Positions 35,577-47,382 of a stretch of 64,000 bases of DNA are shown here, piece by piece (position 1 is the first letter of the stretch; each line of letters begins with the position of its first letter). Source of the DNA: Calocera cornea HHB12733 (Eukaryota; Basidiomycota; Dacrymycetes; Dacrymycetales; Dacrymycetaceae); NCBI GenBank assembly GCA_001632435.1, contig KV423960.1, positions 129,564 through 193,563 on the forward strand, in the 5' to 3' direction. The notes beneath the pieces are model-generated. The model had not been told where the DNA came from. It made no database searches and saw only the letters and a list, made by a program, of their open reading frames with translations. Position numbers and translations under genes: made by a program.

Positions 35577-38500
35577 TCAACGGCCCTTATTTCCCCATTT
35601 CTTCCAGGCGAAGTCATCATGGGGTGTGTCTGGATGGACTTGTATCCCATCGTCAACCAGGCCAGCAGTTGAACGGGATGGATCCATTCCAGCAGGATCT
35701 GAGAATGAGCCTGCTTGGGGGACCCAACCCGCACCGACGGAGGCCGCAACCAGAGTAGGAACCATCGTAAGAAGAGACGGCCTGCCAAGTTACGTTAGAC
35801 ACGGCACGGGTCAGCAAGGATCACTGCTTACAATGTAACACCCGCCTGGTTTAGCTGAGCACTCCTACTTTTGAGGACAAAGGAAGATCCGCGCATGCGA
35901 CCTCCACGGATGTTAGCGAATGTGTTGAGTTTGTCCCGTACTTGGTCGATGGCTTCGTTCCAGGTTTCTTCGCTTTGCGGCGACTGCACAGGAAGTTGGT
36001 TGGGATCCTTCATGAGGCGGCACCAGATCATAAGCCTCTCCACAGGCTCGTTGGGGATGAATCGAATGGCAACCCCAATCGGTATGGACATGATTCCGAG
36101 GAGAATGGAGATGCCCCAGTCCCTCCCATTCATGGAGGTGACCTGGAAAGCCGCCCCTCCCACAAAGACGATGAGGATCTGGACTCCAACCTCTGAAGCA
36201 GTGGGTTAGCAGGGCTATGAACTGTGTATTCCAGACACACGCACCGATGAGAGTGATGACGATGAAGTACCAGTTCAAGAAGAACCCTTCGAAGATGTTC
36301 AGCTTGTTGTCAAGGCGTCGACAGTTGATCGAATTGAAGATCTGAGCGAAGACAAAAGCATTGAACACGAGCGTATTGAGCTCAGCCGTTTGTTGGCGCG
36401 AAACAGACTCGTCCGTGCTATTGTAGCCGAAAATCGTATTGCCAGCGAAATGGAAGAAAAGAACAATAAAGGTTTGGTAGATTGTTTGGCCAGCAATCAT
36501 TTTGCTCATGTCGACGGAAAAAAGAGGGGCGAATTTATGATCAGGCTTGCGCTGCAGTAGTTTCGGTGTGGCGGGGTCTGTCGCCAAGGCCAAGGCAGCG
36601 AAGGTGTCCATGATGATGTTGATCCATAAAAGCTGCACAGCAGTGAGAGCGGAGGTTTCCGACCCAGACACAACTGCAGTGATGAAAGTGACAATGACTG
36701 CAGTGATATTGACTGTGACCTGGAACTGCAGGAATTTCCGAACAGCGTCGTTGACGCAACGTCCCCACATGATCGCCTTGACGATGGATGTAAAGTTGTC
36801 ATCCATCAGGACGATATCGGATGCTTCTTTGGCAACCTCAGTTCCAGTGATGCCCATCGAGAAGCCAACATCGGCTGTCTTCAGCGCTGGGCCATCGTTT
36901 GTACCATCGCCCGTGACACCGACAACCTGGCCCATTTGTTTGAGCTTGGAAACCAGGATTTTCTTATCTTCAGGAGACGATCGGGCGAGAACTTGCAGAC
37001 GAGGAACAATCTCGTCCTTTTCCGCCTCGCTGAGGTGGCGGAAGCGAGGGCCTTCCATGATGATACCACCTGCAGTGAAGATGCCACACTGCGATGCGAT
37101 GGAGCGAGCAGTAAGGATGTTATCGCCTGTGCACATCTTGACATCGACCCCGGCTTTGTGGCACTGTTCGACCGCATCCTTGACACCCTCGCGGAGTGGG
37201 TCCTCAATACCGGTAATCGCAATGAGGGTCAAGTCTGACGCAAGTCGGCGCCACGACACGTCCTTCTCGCTGTCACCCTTGGGATGCAGGCCAGGAGGCG
37301 GCCACGACTCGAAGTCACGGTAGCAGATAGCGATTGTTCGTAATGACTGGTTGGCGTAGAAGATGATAGTCCGCTGAATATTCTCCCTGGTGAGTTCATT
37401 GAACTGGTCAACCTCGACGTCTTGGTTGTCGGACGATTGATCCTCATCCTCGTCCACGGGTCTCGTGACAACATGTCTGCTGCAGAGCTTGCTCAATATT
37501 TCGCTGGCGCCCTTGACATAAAACCGGTAATTCCCGTTGTCGAGCCTGACAACAATGCCCATAGCCTTGCGTTCACTCGAGAAGGGAATGACCTGCACTG
37601 TGCGAGGCCCGGCCCATTCGCGGGCAGGACCATAATCGCCCCAGTTGAGATCCTTGATGAAGCGCAGCAACGCAGTCTCAGTCTTCGAGCCGACAAACTC
37701 GAGTTCCCCAGTTTCTGGGCTCGTATCCTCGAAGGCTGTGGTGTTGATGTTGATCGAATCCGAGAGCAGCCTGCGCAGAGGTCCCTTGACAACTTTGCTG
37801 AGGTCTCCCAGATCTACGGCAAAGTCCTCTTTGTGACGCTCGCACCGATCCGATTCTACCTTGGCACGGTCCTTGTTCTCTTCTAAACGGCGAACAAACT
37901 TTGCGCGAATACCGATGGAGCCAGCGACGACGGACATGACGTTGGTCGTCAGGGTTCCGGTCTTGTCCGTGCAGACAACGTTGGCGTTTGCCATCGTTTC
38001 ACAGGAGCTCAGAACGCGGACGAGCAGGTTCTCCTTGGTCATCCGACGAGTTGCAAACGCCAGGGCTAGGGTGACAGCCAACGGGAGACCTTCCGGAACG
38101 GCAACGACAACGATGGTGACCGAAATGATGAGAATCTGGATGAAGCTCATGGCCTTCTCGTTTGCAGTGCTGTCGCCGCATCAGTCCGAGTTAGGCAGGT
38201 GCCAGCAAAGCAAATCCGACATACCGATTAGGATCCGTGCCCAGCTGGACAAAGAACTTGATCATCAGCGCGGCGAAGAGAAGCGCGCCTGCGAGACTGC
38301 CGAGCTTTGCGATGAGCTCGGCGAGGTCATTCAGCTTTGATTGCAGCGGGGTGTTTTCCGAGTCTCCGGTTAGTGCTACGATAATATCGCAATAAATAAG
38401 CGTGAACGGGTCGCCTTACCATGGTACTTACATAGCATGATGCGACCGTGGAAGCTGCGTGGGCCGACGGCGATGACGAGGTATTCGCCGACACCCTCGA

Positions 38501-40476
38501 GGACCTTGGACCCGCTGACCATGAAGCAGTCCTTCTTCGTCTTCTGGCCCTCCTGCAGGTTCTGCTTCTCCTCCCAGCACTCGGCAAAGGGGAACTTGCG
38601 GATCGCGTCCGACTCGCCGGTTGCGCCCGACTCGTCGCAGCGCACGTTATGGCCGCGGATGAAGATGCCGTCGACGGGGATGATCTCGCCGGGCTCCATC
38701 ATGCATATGTCGCCGACGAGCACGTCCTTGATGTTGATCTGCATCTCCTTGCCGTAGCGGACGACCTTGATGGACCGGTCCTCCTTCTTTTCGTTGAGCT
38801 TCTTGAACTGACGCTCCTTCTGCCAGTCGTTGAGCGAACCGACGAGCACGACGATCAGGATCGCAACCACGATTGCGACACCTTCCACCCAGTCAACTCT
38901 GGGCTCGACGCAGCCTGCCTCCGGGCAGCCGGAGCCCTGGAAGGTCTGCGGGGGTGTACCCAGATCCTGATACAGTCCAAGTGCCAGTGATACAACTGCG
39001 GCGACGGACAAGATGATCTGCACATAATCAGCGCGCATACACGAACCCAAACGGAAGCACACGCACCAGGACCTTGTCCTTCAACGCCAACCACATCAAG
39101 AGCAACAAGCTCTTGCTCTTCCTCACGGGGAGCGTGTTCTTCCCATATATATCATGCCGCTTCTCAAGCTTGGCCGTGTACGCCTCCCCCTCGTGCTTCT
39201 TCTCGCTCTTGCCCTGCTCCAAATCCCGCTCCTCCTTCCCATGCTCATGCGTCTTGTCCTCCTCAGGCAACTCGTCCCCCTTATGCGCCAGCTCGCCCAG
39301 GCTCTCCCTGCTGAGCCCCTTGGTCAAGTCCGTCCCCAGGCCCCGGGCGAGCCCCTCGGGCCCGCCCCACTCATGCAGCTTGTCCGGGTTCTTCGGGTCG
39401 ATCAAGCTGGCCAGAGCGATCGGTGGGAAGAGAAAGGGCGCCGGGTTCTCGATCTCCTTGCTCACGTCGAGCGGGTCGGGCTTCTTCTTCCCCTTCTTGC
39501 CCTCGGCCACCGCGTCCCCGCCCTCAGTCCGGTCGGGCTCGGTCGCCGTCCCAGTCTCCCCAGACATGACGCTCATGCCCATGATACTCCTGCCGTCTCC
39601 CCCTGGTGTACGATGGCCCGAGGCAGAGCCAGACATCGGCGACATGTCGCCCTGCTCGCCCTCGAGGCTTCCCTCCCACGTGCTGCTCCCCAGGGTGTTG
39701 GTACTTGGCCGCCGCCTATGATGCGCCCCACCCTTGCCCGTGGGCGTGTTGAGCAGTGCGAGCGAGGCCATCCCGCTGTTCGCCTCGGGGTGGTTGTCCC
39801 GCAGTGCTGTGGACGTAAGTGGTGCAAAGTGGACAGAACTTGAGCGAGAAAGCGAGGAGAGCGCGGGCGAGGGTGGAGACAGGTACGAGTGCCCCTGCCC
39901 GGGAGAGCCGGGCGGTGTGACAGGTGTCGATGGTTCGGAAATGGTTGTGCCTCCGAACGATGGTGATGGGACCCTCAGCGCATCAGATAGGCCCGGGGAA
40001 GGCGGCGAGTTGTGCGGCGGTGAACCTGTGCTGCTTGCGGTTGATGGGACCCGCAGAAGATCATCTCCTAGGACGAAGGGGGGCGATAGTCCGCCGCTGC
40101 CGCCGCTGGGTGGAGAGAGGTTGCTAGGGTTGAAATCCGGAGGGCTGTTGCTTGACCTGCGCGCGTGACCCCGCTGCTGGGGGGGTGTCTGGGGCGCCTC
40201 GAGCAAGGGGCCCGCGGTGAAGTTGTTGACTTCGGGGATGGTAGATAATGAAGGTCTGCGACTGTGACTGGTCGTCGACACTGTGGGTGAATTCTCCTCG
40301 ATCTCTATGCGCGGCTGGTCGGGGTCCGAGACGGATATGCTGATGCTGGGCACCATCGGTCTGTGCCCCCGCGTCGCCGGCGTGGTGGTGGTGGTGGTAG
40401 TATTGGTGGTGGTATTGGTAGAAGTAGAGCTGCTGCTGGGATTGGGACTGTGCCCCGCCCCGTGCGCTTCGCCCAT
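35577..40476 (-). CDS. PMC1: PMC1-type calcium-transporting P-type ATPase
   Basis: P2B calcium pump of roughly 1,400 residues, in fungi mostly vacuolar, removing cytosolic calcium. The ATG at 40476 starts a disordered Ser/Thr/Pro-rich region of about 330 residues with a Thr run, followed by LEKRHDIYGKNTLPVRKSKS. The pump core has VGDICMMEPGEIIPVDGIFI, CDESGATGESD, VVAVPEGLPLAVTLALAFAT, the phosphorylation site in CTDKTGTLTTNVM, KGASEILSKLC, the hinge TGDGTNDGPALKTADVG and SDIVLMDDNFTSIVKAIMWG. Late membrane segments include QLLWINIIMDTFAALALATD. After 35913 two further exons restore the C-terminus: QSEETWNEAIDQVRDKLNTF, then across a GTAAGC intron PSLLTMVPTLVAASVGAGW to WKKWGNKGR. The C-terminal DPAGMDPSRST block is shared with other basidiomycete PMC1 proteins. 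Confidence 0.95.
40382..40420 (-). repeat. Thr-coding trinucleotide run in PMC1
   Basis: GTG/GGT-type triplet run on the plus strand, coding for a Thr/Asn-Thr tract near the PMC1 N-terminus. Low-complexity, likely length-variable. Confidence 0.8.
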
Positions 40477-41744
40477 GGTAGAATGCTGATCGCGGGTGTT
40501 GGTTGTTAGGCGGTTCGATGCACCGGTCCGGAAAGAGAATGGTTATGGCCGGTGATGGCGATGTGGGCGAAGTCTGATGGATGGATACAAGAGCTGAGCC
40601 CGGTAGGTGAGTAGGTGAGAGACGTGAGTCTTGGGTGGTGCTGCTCTGGTGCGGGACTGCGGGCCGCTTTGACAAACGGGGTGTGTCCGATTCGCGTCTT
40701 CTGACTGGAACCCCGTGCCTTAATAGCTGTCGGATCTGCTGGCGGGCTGGATGACTTTGCGGTATCGTCGCTGTCCGTTTAGCGACCGGCCTGTCGTCCT
40801 GCGGATGGACGATAAAAGGTGTGCTGCACACGGGCGGTTTTGTATATGGGAGCGGCGCGTCGCCTGCCAAGCACGTTGTCTCCGGCTCGGCCTCTCTCGC
40901 ACACCACGTGCCGCAGCTGCCGATCGAAAGCTTGGTGACGCGCGCGGGAAAGCGACACTGAAACCCAAGCCTGACTGCGGTTGAGAGTTGCGCTCAAGCC
41001 TCTCGCGGGTATGGGGGGACTGCGTAGAGAGGGGGCTTGGGCAGGCTTGGAATAGGTGTACAAATTGCGTCTTGGCGTCGGCTTTTGTAGCAGTGGTGCT
41101 GCCAGTGCGGTCGTGACCAAAACAACGCGGCATGCCAAAGAAGATGGGGCAGGCCCGAATTCACGCGCGAAGACCGCCTGGTTCCATCTTGCATCGCCTC
41201 CGGGTTTGCAAACTGCTCCTCTCCACCTTGCCCGTATGGGCATCTGTCCACTATCTCCTGACATGCACCCACGGCCACTCACACTGCTGGCGTCATAAAT
41301 ACAGAGGCGTCTAGCTCTCCCGCGATCGTGGCCGTCGCCCCACTCCCCTCGAAACCGAATTACAGTAGCCTTAGTCTTCTAAATGAGCCACCCATCCACC
41401 TGCAGCGTCCAAGCCACGGGAGTGCAGGACCTTCAGCGGCCGCCTATGACGCGCGCAAGCGTCAGCCTTCCTTAGGGCGCCGTGGCGCCTGGGCATGCGC
41501 GTATCAACACGGGTCAGATCGCCCGCGATAATGGCCGAAGAGCTACCGATTTCTGCCACAAATCCGCTTGGCAAACGGTATGATCCATTCGGGCGTGATA
41601 GCATGACAAGCCACGTACTGACTGTTGCGTATACATTTGAGAATAAAGTTGATAACCCTTCTCACCTGCAATCCCGGAGTGTCAGCAGGCTGGGACCATC
41701 GCAACGTTCCAAGATTGCCCAGGCCAATTGGGCCAGCGTTTCGC
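40477..41744. other. PMC1 upstream region and PEX11 3' flank
   Basis: 1.27 kb without a supported gene. Frames on both strands are Arg/Ser/Pro-rich and lack motifs. It must hold the PMC1 promoter and probably a long 5' leader. Confidence 0.45.
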
Positions 41745-42947
41745 TCAATTCCGAATGGGGCCAAGTAGGAGGTTCCGATCCCAAGCCGAGCGGAATTCTG
41801 CATTCGCAATGAGAGTGTTGAGAACTGCTGGCCAAACCTGGTAGCGAATACGAATAAGCAAATGGTCAGCTGTGAGAGCCATGCAGGCCGGAAATACGGC
41901 TCACCGGATTGCTGAAGAATCCGCCCGGTAGAGACCTGCATGCGACGATAGAGTGTGAGCACGATGCAGGAGACAACGGTCCTGGCAGGAGCACGACGTA
42001 CCAATGCAAGCACATAGGCAGGTAGTACAGCTGGAGCCAGAGGTTGTTCTCCAAGCCCTTCCTCTTTACCCGGAGCTCGAGCGCCTGCTCCGTTGTCTTC
42101 TCCGTGGCAGCCTCCTGTTTCTTGAGCTGCGCAAAGTCCCCGCGGAGCTTGATGACCTGCAGGACGACGTACGCGGCGTAGGATCTGATCGACCATAGCC
42201 CGAGCAGACCCTTGGTCTTGTCGCTGACGTTCAACACCTTGTGCGCGGCAAGGTAGTAGGCATGCTCAAGCGTGTAATACCCGAGGATTGAGAGCGATTG
42301 CAGTGTTGGGATCAGGGGGCGAGACTGCGACTTGATCAGGGATACGATTGACTTGTACTGGCCCGGGAGTGCTGGTCAAACGGCGCAGCACAAACATCAC
42401 AGCAATACAAATAGACGAGACAAAGGCAGAGTAGTCGTCAGCCCATCGTGACGGCACCACCGACCGGGAAACCACTGACCTGCAAAACGGAACAGCATAC
42501 GCGAGTCACCGATTGCACTGGTGAGGTTCGCGAGCCTGTCGGCAAGCGGCGAGCTGCGGGGCCCGGACAGGTAGACCTCCCAGATACGCGCGGTTGCCTT
42601 GACCCCATTGGCAATGAGGATCTCGTGCTTGTTGGAGTACTGCGGCCGAGGCAGCCGGAGGTAGACGATGAACAGCTTTGTCCAGTTCTCGATGAGCTAT
42701 ATGCATGTTAGACGGCACGAGCTCGGACGTGTAGCAGGATGCCTCATACGGAGAAGAGCTTGCTGTTCGGTCAGAGCGGTCAGCACGGTTAGGCTGCGCA
42801 TAGGAGTGACACGGCGCACTCTGTCCCGGAAGCGGTGCTCAGGAAGCGGAGCAACACATCCACCCCGTCCCTCGAAAGTGCCTTCTGCAGTACCTCCAGC
42901 GCCGCCGCGACGTGGATCTGAACATTAGCGACGGCTTTGGACGCCAT
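41745..42947 (-). CDS. PEX11: Peroxisomal membrane protein PEX11
   Basis: Peroxisomal biogenesis factor that elongates and divides peroxisomes. Exon 1 (42947-42820) codes MASKAVANVQIHVAAALEVL to TASGTD. A 13-nt microexon (42762-42750) gives KLFS, and exon 3 begins LIENWTKLFIVYLRLP. This solution keeps the frame and rebuilds the family's conserved GTDKLF block. Later exons give SAIGDSRMLFRFA, ALPGQYKSIVSLIKSQSRPL, LGYYTLEHAYYLAAHKVL, then the hydrophobic GLWSIRSYAAYVVLQVIKLR, a Lys/Glu-rich loop, LQLYYLPMCLHWS, LPGGFFSNP and VWPAVLNTLIANAEFRSAWD to the stop at 41745. The C-terminal order (HWS...GGFF...W...R..W) is typical of fungal PEX11. Confidence 0.9.
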
Positions 42948-44175
42948 GGCTAGTCGACCTAGTGGTGGGAGTCAAGCTACGCGTCGTCAGGAGGGCGACG
43001 AGCCGCCTTCTGATGTGAGGAGGATGGAATGCGGGGCATTCATCGGTCGCGGTACCGGCTACCCCTCATCAGGGACCTTTTGGAATCATGTGAATTGAAA
43101 TACCTCCGTAAAAGATCCCGCTGCCGGCCATAAAAATGTGCTCAGACGCGTCCTTTGCACCTTCGAACAAACCAAAGGGTGAGCAGGTGCACAATGAGCA
43201 GCTGTATTGCGCAACTAACCTTTTACTAACAGGGACATAAAAGTTCGGGCCTGGTCCATGACTCTGTCATTTCCTTGTCCGCGTTCCCGTCCCCGAGACG
43301 GAGCCTGCGCGACCGATGGTGGTTGCCGGTCCTCGCTACCCAGACCATGCTCGTGTGCCCGCTGATTCGCTGTACGCTGGATGGAGGCGCGGGCCCCGTG
43401 CCTGGACGCCCATGAGCACATCGTACGGCAAGAGGGTGCACGAGGTCTCTGGGAGCGGACCAACAGCTTTTCTCTCTAGAAGCCTCGGCTGTATTGCGCA
43501 ATCTTTCGAGCGATGATCTGTCTGATGGGCCTGCCTTGCTGTTGCACTTTGCATTTCCGGTTCTCTTCTGCGATGTTTCAGCTACGTGACATGCTGATGA
43601 GGTGTCTTATACTGGATCATCTACGAGTGAATTTGGGGAACGCGCGGAATTGTAATGTAGGGTGATAGGATAGTTACGGCGTATTGTAATGCAACCTGTG
43701 CCGCATGTCACATATTCAGTCCCCTCGGAATACAGCCGCTCCCCGTGGGTCCTGGGAAGGTTCATGGGTACTGCATGAAACGACAGTGGGTTGGACGACT
43801 GCATTCATGGAAGTTTGATAATACAAATGGGAATACTACTCTCACAAGACGATGCCTAGCAGGAACAGAGAAAGGCATTGGGGAATCCGGTTGACGAGAT
43901 AGGGAGAGGAAAGCGAAAGCCCACGACTACTGCGACAGACGGCCCAAGCGAGACCCAACAAGACAAGCGACGACGACCGAGATGAGGAGGATGTTGTACA
44001 CGGAATGGCAGAGGAGAGGAGAAAGGAAAACAGCATGGTACAAGAACAAACAACGTAAAGCACATACACACATGGAAAGGGCGAGGAATTACGGCTTCAT
44101 GTCGATACTCGTAGCGTGGGCGGAAACAAACCGCCATGCGACAGATAATCCGGACGGCGACCAACCGTGAGCTGT
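42948..44175. other. PEX11 upstream region and PPS1 3' flank
   Basis: 1.23 kb with no accepted gene. Short open frames occur on both strands but show no motif or plausible splice structure. Confidence 0.45.
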
Positions 44176-47100
44176 TCATGAGAGGTAACGCTCGTTGAGT
44201 GTGTGTACCTCTTTCGCAAGGTAGGGCCAGCTCAGTCGTTGCTCCATACCGTAAGTTTCGGGTGCGTTGCTGGCTTGGATTTCATCTTGAGCCAGCTCAA
44301 TCTCCCAGCCACAAAGATTGTAGAGAAGGCGCATGTTGGGCTGAATAAGGACGCTGCAGAAATCACAGTCAGCATCATTAATCGTATCATTAAGGCACAT
44401 TGCCTCACCTCAGCCTGCGGGAGCGAACCATAAGATAAGCCTCAACGAGCGAGCACTTCAGATGCTTCATGACATATGCGATCGTTACGGTTGCGCTCCG
44501 GGACACGCCAACACGGCAGTGGACAAGAACCTTGCCGCCTTCAGCGCGAGCCTTATCGATCCATTCTACAATGGGACGAATTTGAGGTCGCAAGCTGTCG
44601 ATACCGTCGTCGCACACCCCCTTGATATCTAGAACCTTGATCCGGCCCTCGCGCTCTTCCATCCAGAGGGATCCCCTGCCCGCTAAGCTGTGGGTGACGG
44701 GGCAAACGAGGTTGAAGCCGGTCCCATTCTCGCCGTGGCCGACGGGCGGCACCAGGGCACACTCCCCAACGGAGACGACATGTGTGATGCCGAGGGCATG
44801 CAGCATGTATGCGTTTGACGCGTGGTTGAGATTACCGAGGTACAAGAACGGAAGGACCCTGCTCGGGAAACTTCCATCGAACCGAGGATCGTCGAACCAA
44901 ATTTGGTGATCAGGGAAGCCGGGGAGGCTGGGCGAGGTGCTTGCCCTGGGACGCCTGGACACCTTGGACTTCGGAACGATGGAGAGCTCTGCATCGAGAG
45001 GTGTAGTGGGAACAGACGAGCTCATCAGCGAGGACATTGGCTGTGCTGCAGCATTCGACTGGCTTCTGGTCCTCCACTGGCTACCAATTCTCCACTTCTT
45101 GCCAACAGCAGCACCGGGGCCGCTGGTTAAGACACCCAGCTCCCGAGGACCAGTGGTGATGGTAGCAGCGACCTGCTCGGCCGAAACAACGGAGGCGGCA
45201 TCATTGGCACGGTCCTCCTGCATCTTGCCCTCAATACGGCGGAGCACGCCAAGCTCGTTCGTGTAAACGAAGAAGCTGCGGTGTTTCTCAACCTGGAGGT
45301 CGAGATACGCCTCGGGGAGGCTGAGCTCCAGGTGATGCATCAGCCAGCACAGAGCGAGGAAAGATGACTCGGTGTAGCCGTCAGCAGAGTAGATGAGGAC
45401 CTTGAGCGGTCGGGAGGGGCGGAACTGGCCGGTCTTCGAGCCAGCAGAGGAGGGACGGCCGCTGCCATAGCGGGAGGAAGGCGTCCATTCTGGGTTGATG
45501 GCACGCTCCAGGAACTCGAGGAAGGGCATGAGCTGCGAGAGGGTGTTCTGCGTGGAGGGAGGGGAGGAAGGGAACAGCAGGTGAATGGCGGACATGGGGT
45601 TGGGCGCTGGGCGAGGCTTCAGGGAAGGCTCCCGGCGAGAGACGCGGGGCGTCTCAGACGGGGAGGTCGACCCAGAGAGAGTTAACGGCGTGGGCGGACC
45701 GCTCTTGGATCGGGTGAAATGCAGCTCGCTGAGCTCGAGGATTGCAGAGGTTGTTGGGCTGACTGGGCTCTTCGGGCTCAGAGGCGGGCTGCTTATGCGC
45801 TTCCTCCCTGGGGAACCCGTAGCAACACAGTGCTGAGACCATCGCTCGTCCAGGTTGCGTAGGTGCTCCTCCGCTTGCCGGACGTGGGAAGATGTAGGGA
45901 AGGGAACACCTTCGTGGCACTCGATGCAGATGTCGTACAGGCCATCGTTTCCTGTTGGGTCGAACGGATCTGCGGAGGTCGCGCGGAAGGGCATAGGGGC
46001 ATCCATGGTGTTTCCCAGCTGGGCAAAGAGTCAGATTAGGACGGCCGGCTGATGGGGCATGTGCGTACCCAGACATGCGGGGAGATCTCGGATGCCCTCG
46101 TCAGGTTCCTCATCTCCTCCTTTTCGCGCGCCAGGAAGTCCACCTTGTTCTTCGACAGCCCATGGCTGTCGATGGCGACCAGATGGGGGTACTTCTGCTC
46201 GATAACATTGAAAGGATCTACGACAAGGTATCAGCGACCGATTTGAGGGTACCGGGGGTAAGCACGCACCAGTCACGACGAACACGTTGTAGGCAACGAG
46301 GGGCACATCCGGCCATCTCTGATGCCGTTCAGCCGCCTTGCGCTCTATGGCGTGCTTGAAGCGCTTGGCCGTGTTGATGGCAGCATTGGTAAGCCCGCCG
46401 GCGGAATAGACGACGATATCGGCCAGCGAGACATACTTGCCCTGGAATGAGGGTCAATAGGAAGGTCGATGTATGCGCATATACCTGGGCTACGTACCAC
46501 CTGGATACCGAAGTTGCGCAAGGAGATGCCGTCAGGAATGCGAGGGTTGATGAATTCAGCATTGTCGGATGTGGGATCGATAAGGAGGTCGGCAGCACGG
46601 AAGGAGGAGGTGAGGAGGGGCGTAATGGCGGACTGGAAGGTGGTGGTCGCGCCGCGGGAAATGGAGCCGGGGACGAGCTTCTGGCCGTTACGCTCGAGCG
46701 CACTTGCGGGGGAGGGCAGGCTTTGACCAAAAACGGACGCAGGGGGAGAGTCGGTGTTGGGGGTGGATGAAGCAGAGGTTGAGGATTCTTCTGATGCCTC
46801 CCGAGAGTGGTCCAGAGAGGGGACAGCGTCCGCGTCGGGCGGGGTGCTGTTGTCTGTCTCGTGCCCACGGGCCTCGTCGGACATGGCGTCGTCTTCATCG
46901 TAGAAGTCGTCGTCAGAGTCGTCCATCATGCTGTCCTCGTCCTCGTCAACCCAGTCGCTCTCCTTCTCATGCTCCTCCGCGGCGACGCAGACGAGCCCGC
47001 GATAGTGTGGGATGAGGAAGGAGTTGGTATGCGCAGTGCTAGGGCCACGGGCGATCATCGCCTGCTGGGCGAAGAACTGGTTCTGCGCCTCGTTGTCCCC

Positions 47101-47382
47101 GTCGAGCCCATGGAGGTAGGGAAAGAGGACGGCGTCGGGGACGTCGGCGGTCGCGGCGATGAGCCGGAGCTGGGCGAGCTGGTCGGCATTGATGGCCCTT
47201 ATCGGGGTGAAGGGGCCGGGGCGGTCATGAATGAGCTTGAGGCTGTCGAGGAAGCCGGGAGGGTACTGCACGCCCTCGACGGGCAGTTCGGGATTGATAG
47301 CGGCTAGCAGCGATGGGGCAGGTGACGAGGGTTTGGAGGGTGGGGGAGCCAGGGTGTCTGTGTTATCTGCACTGACAGACAT
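44176..47382 (-). CDS. PPS1: PPS1-like dual-specificity protein phosphatase
   Basis: Large fungal dual-specificity phosphatase; yeast Pps1 acts in S-phase control. The catalytic domain lies at the C-terminus: VLPFLYLGNLNHASNAYMLH, then HCRVGVSRSATVTIAYVM with the Cys-x5-Arg loop, and the last exon VLIQPNMRLLYNLCGWEIEL. Upstream, VEGVQYPPGFLDSLKLIHDR and DAVLFPYLHGLDGDN form the conserved N-terminal half, followed by an acidic stretch (nt 46860-46970), GKYVSLADIVVYSAGGLTNA, PFNVIEQKYPHLVAIDSHGL, DGLYDICIECHEG and PLKVLIYSADGYTESSFLAL, a second, probably inactive phosphatase-like unit lacking a Cys-x5-Arg loop. The chosen start is MSVSADNTD at 47382, about 35 residues before the first conserved block. 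The frame stays open to an ATG at 47664, which would add 94 Pro/Ser-rich residues. Confidence 0.9.
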
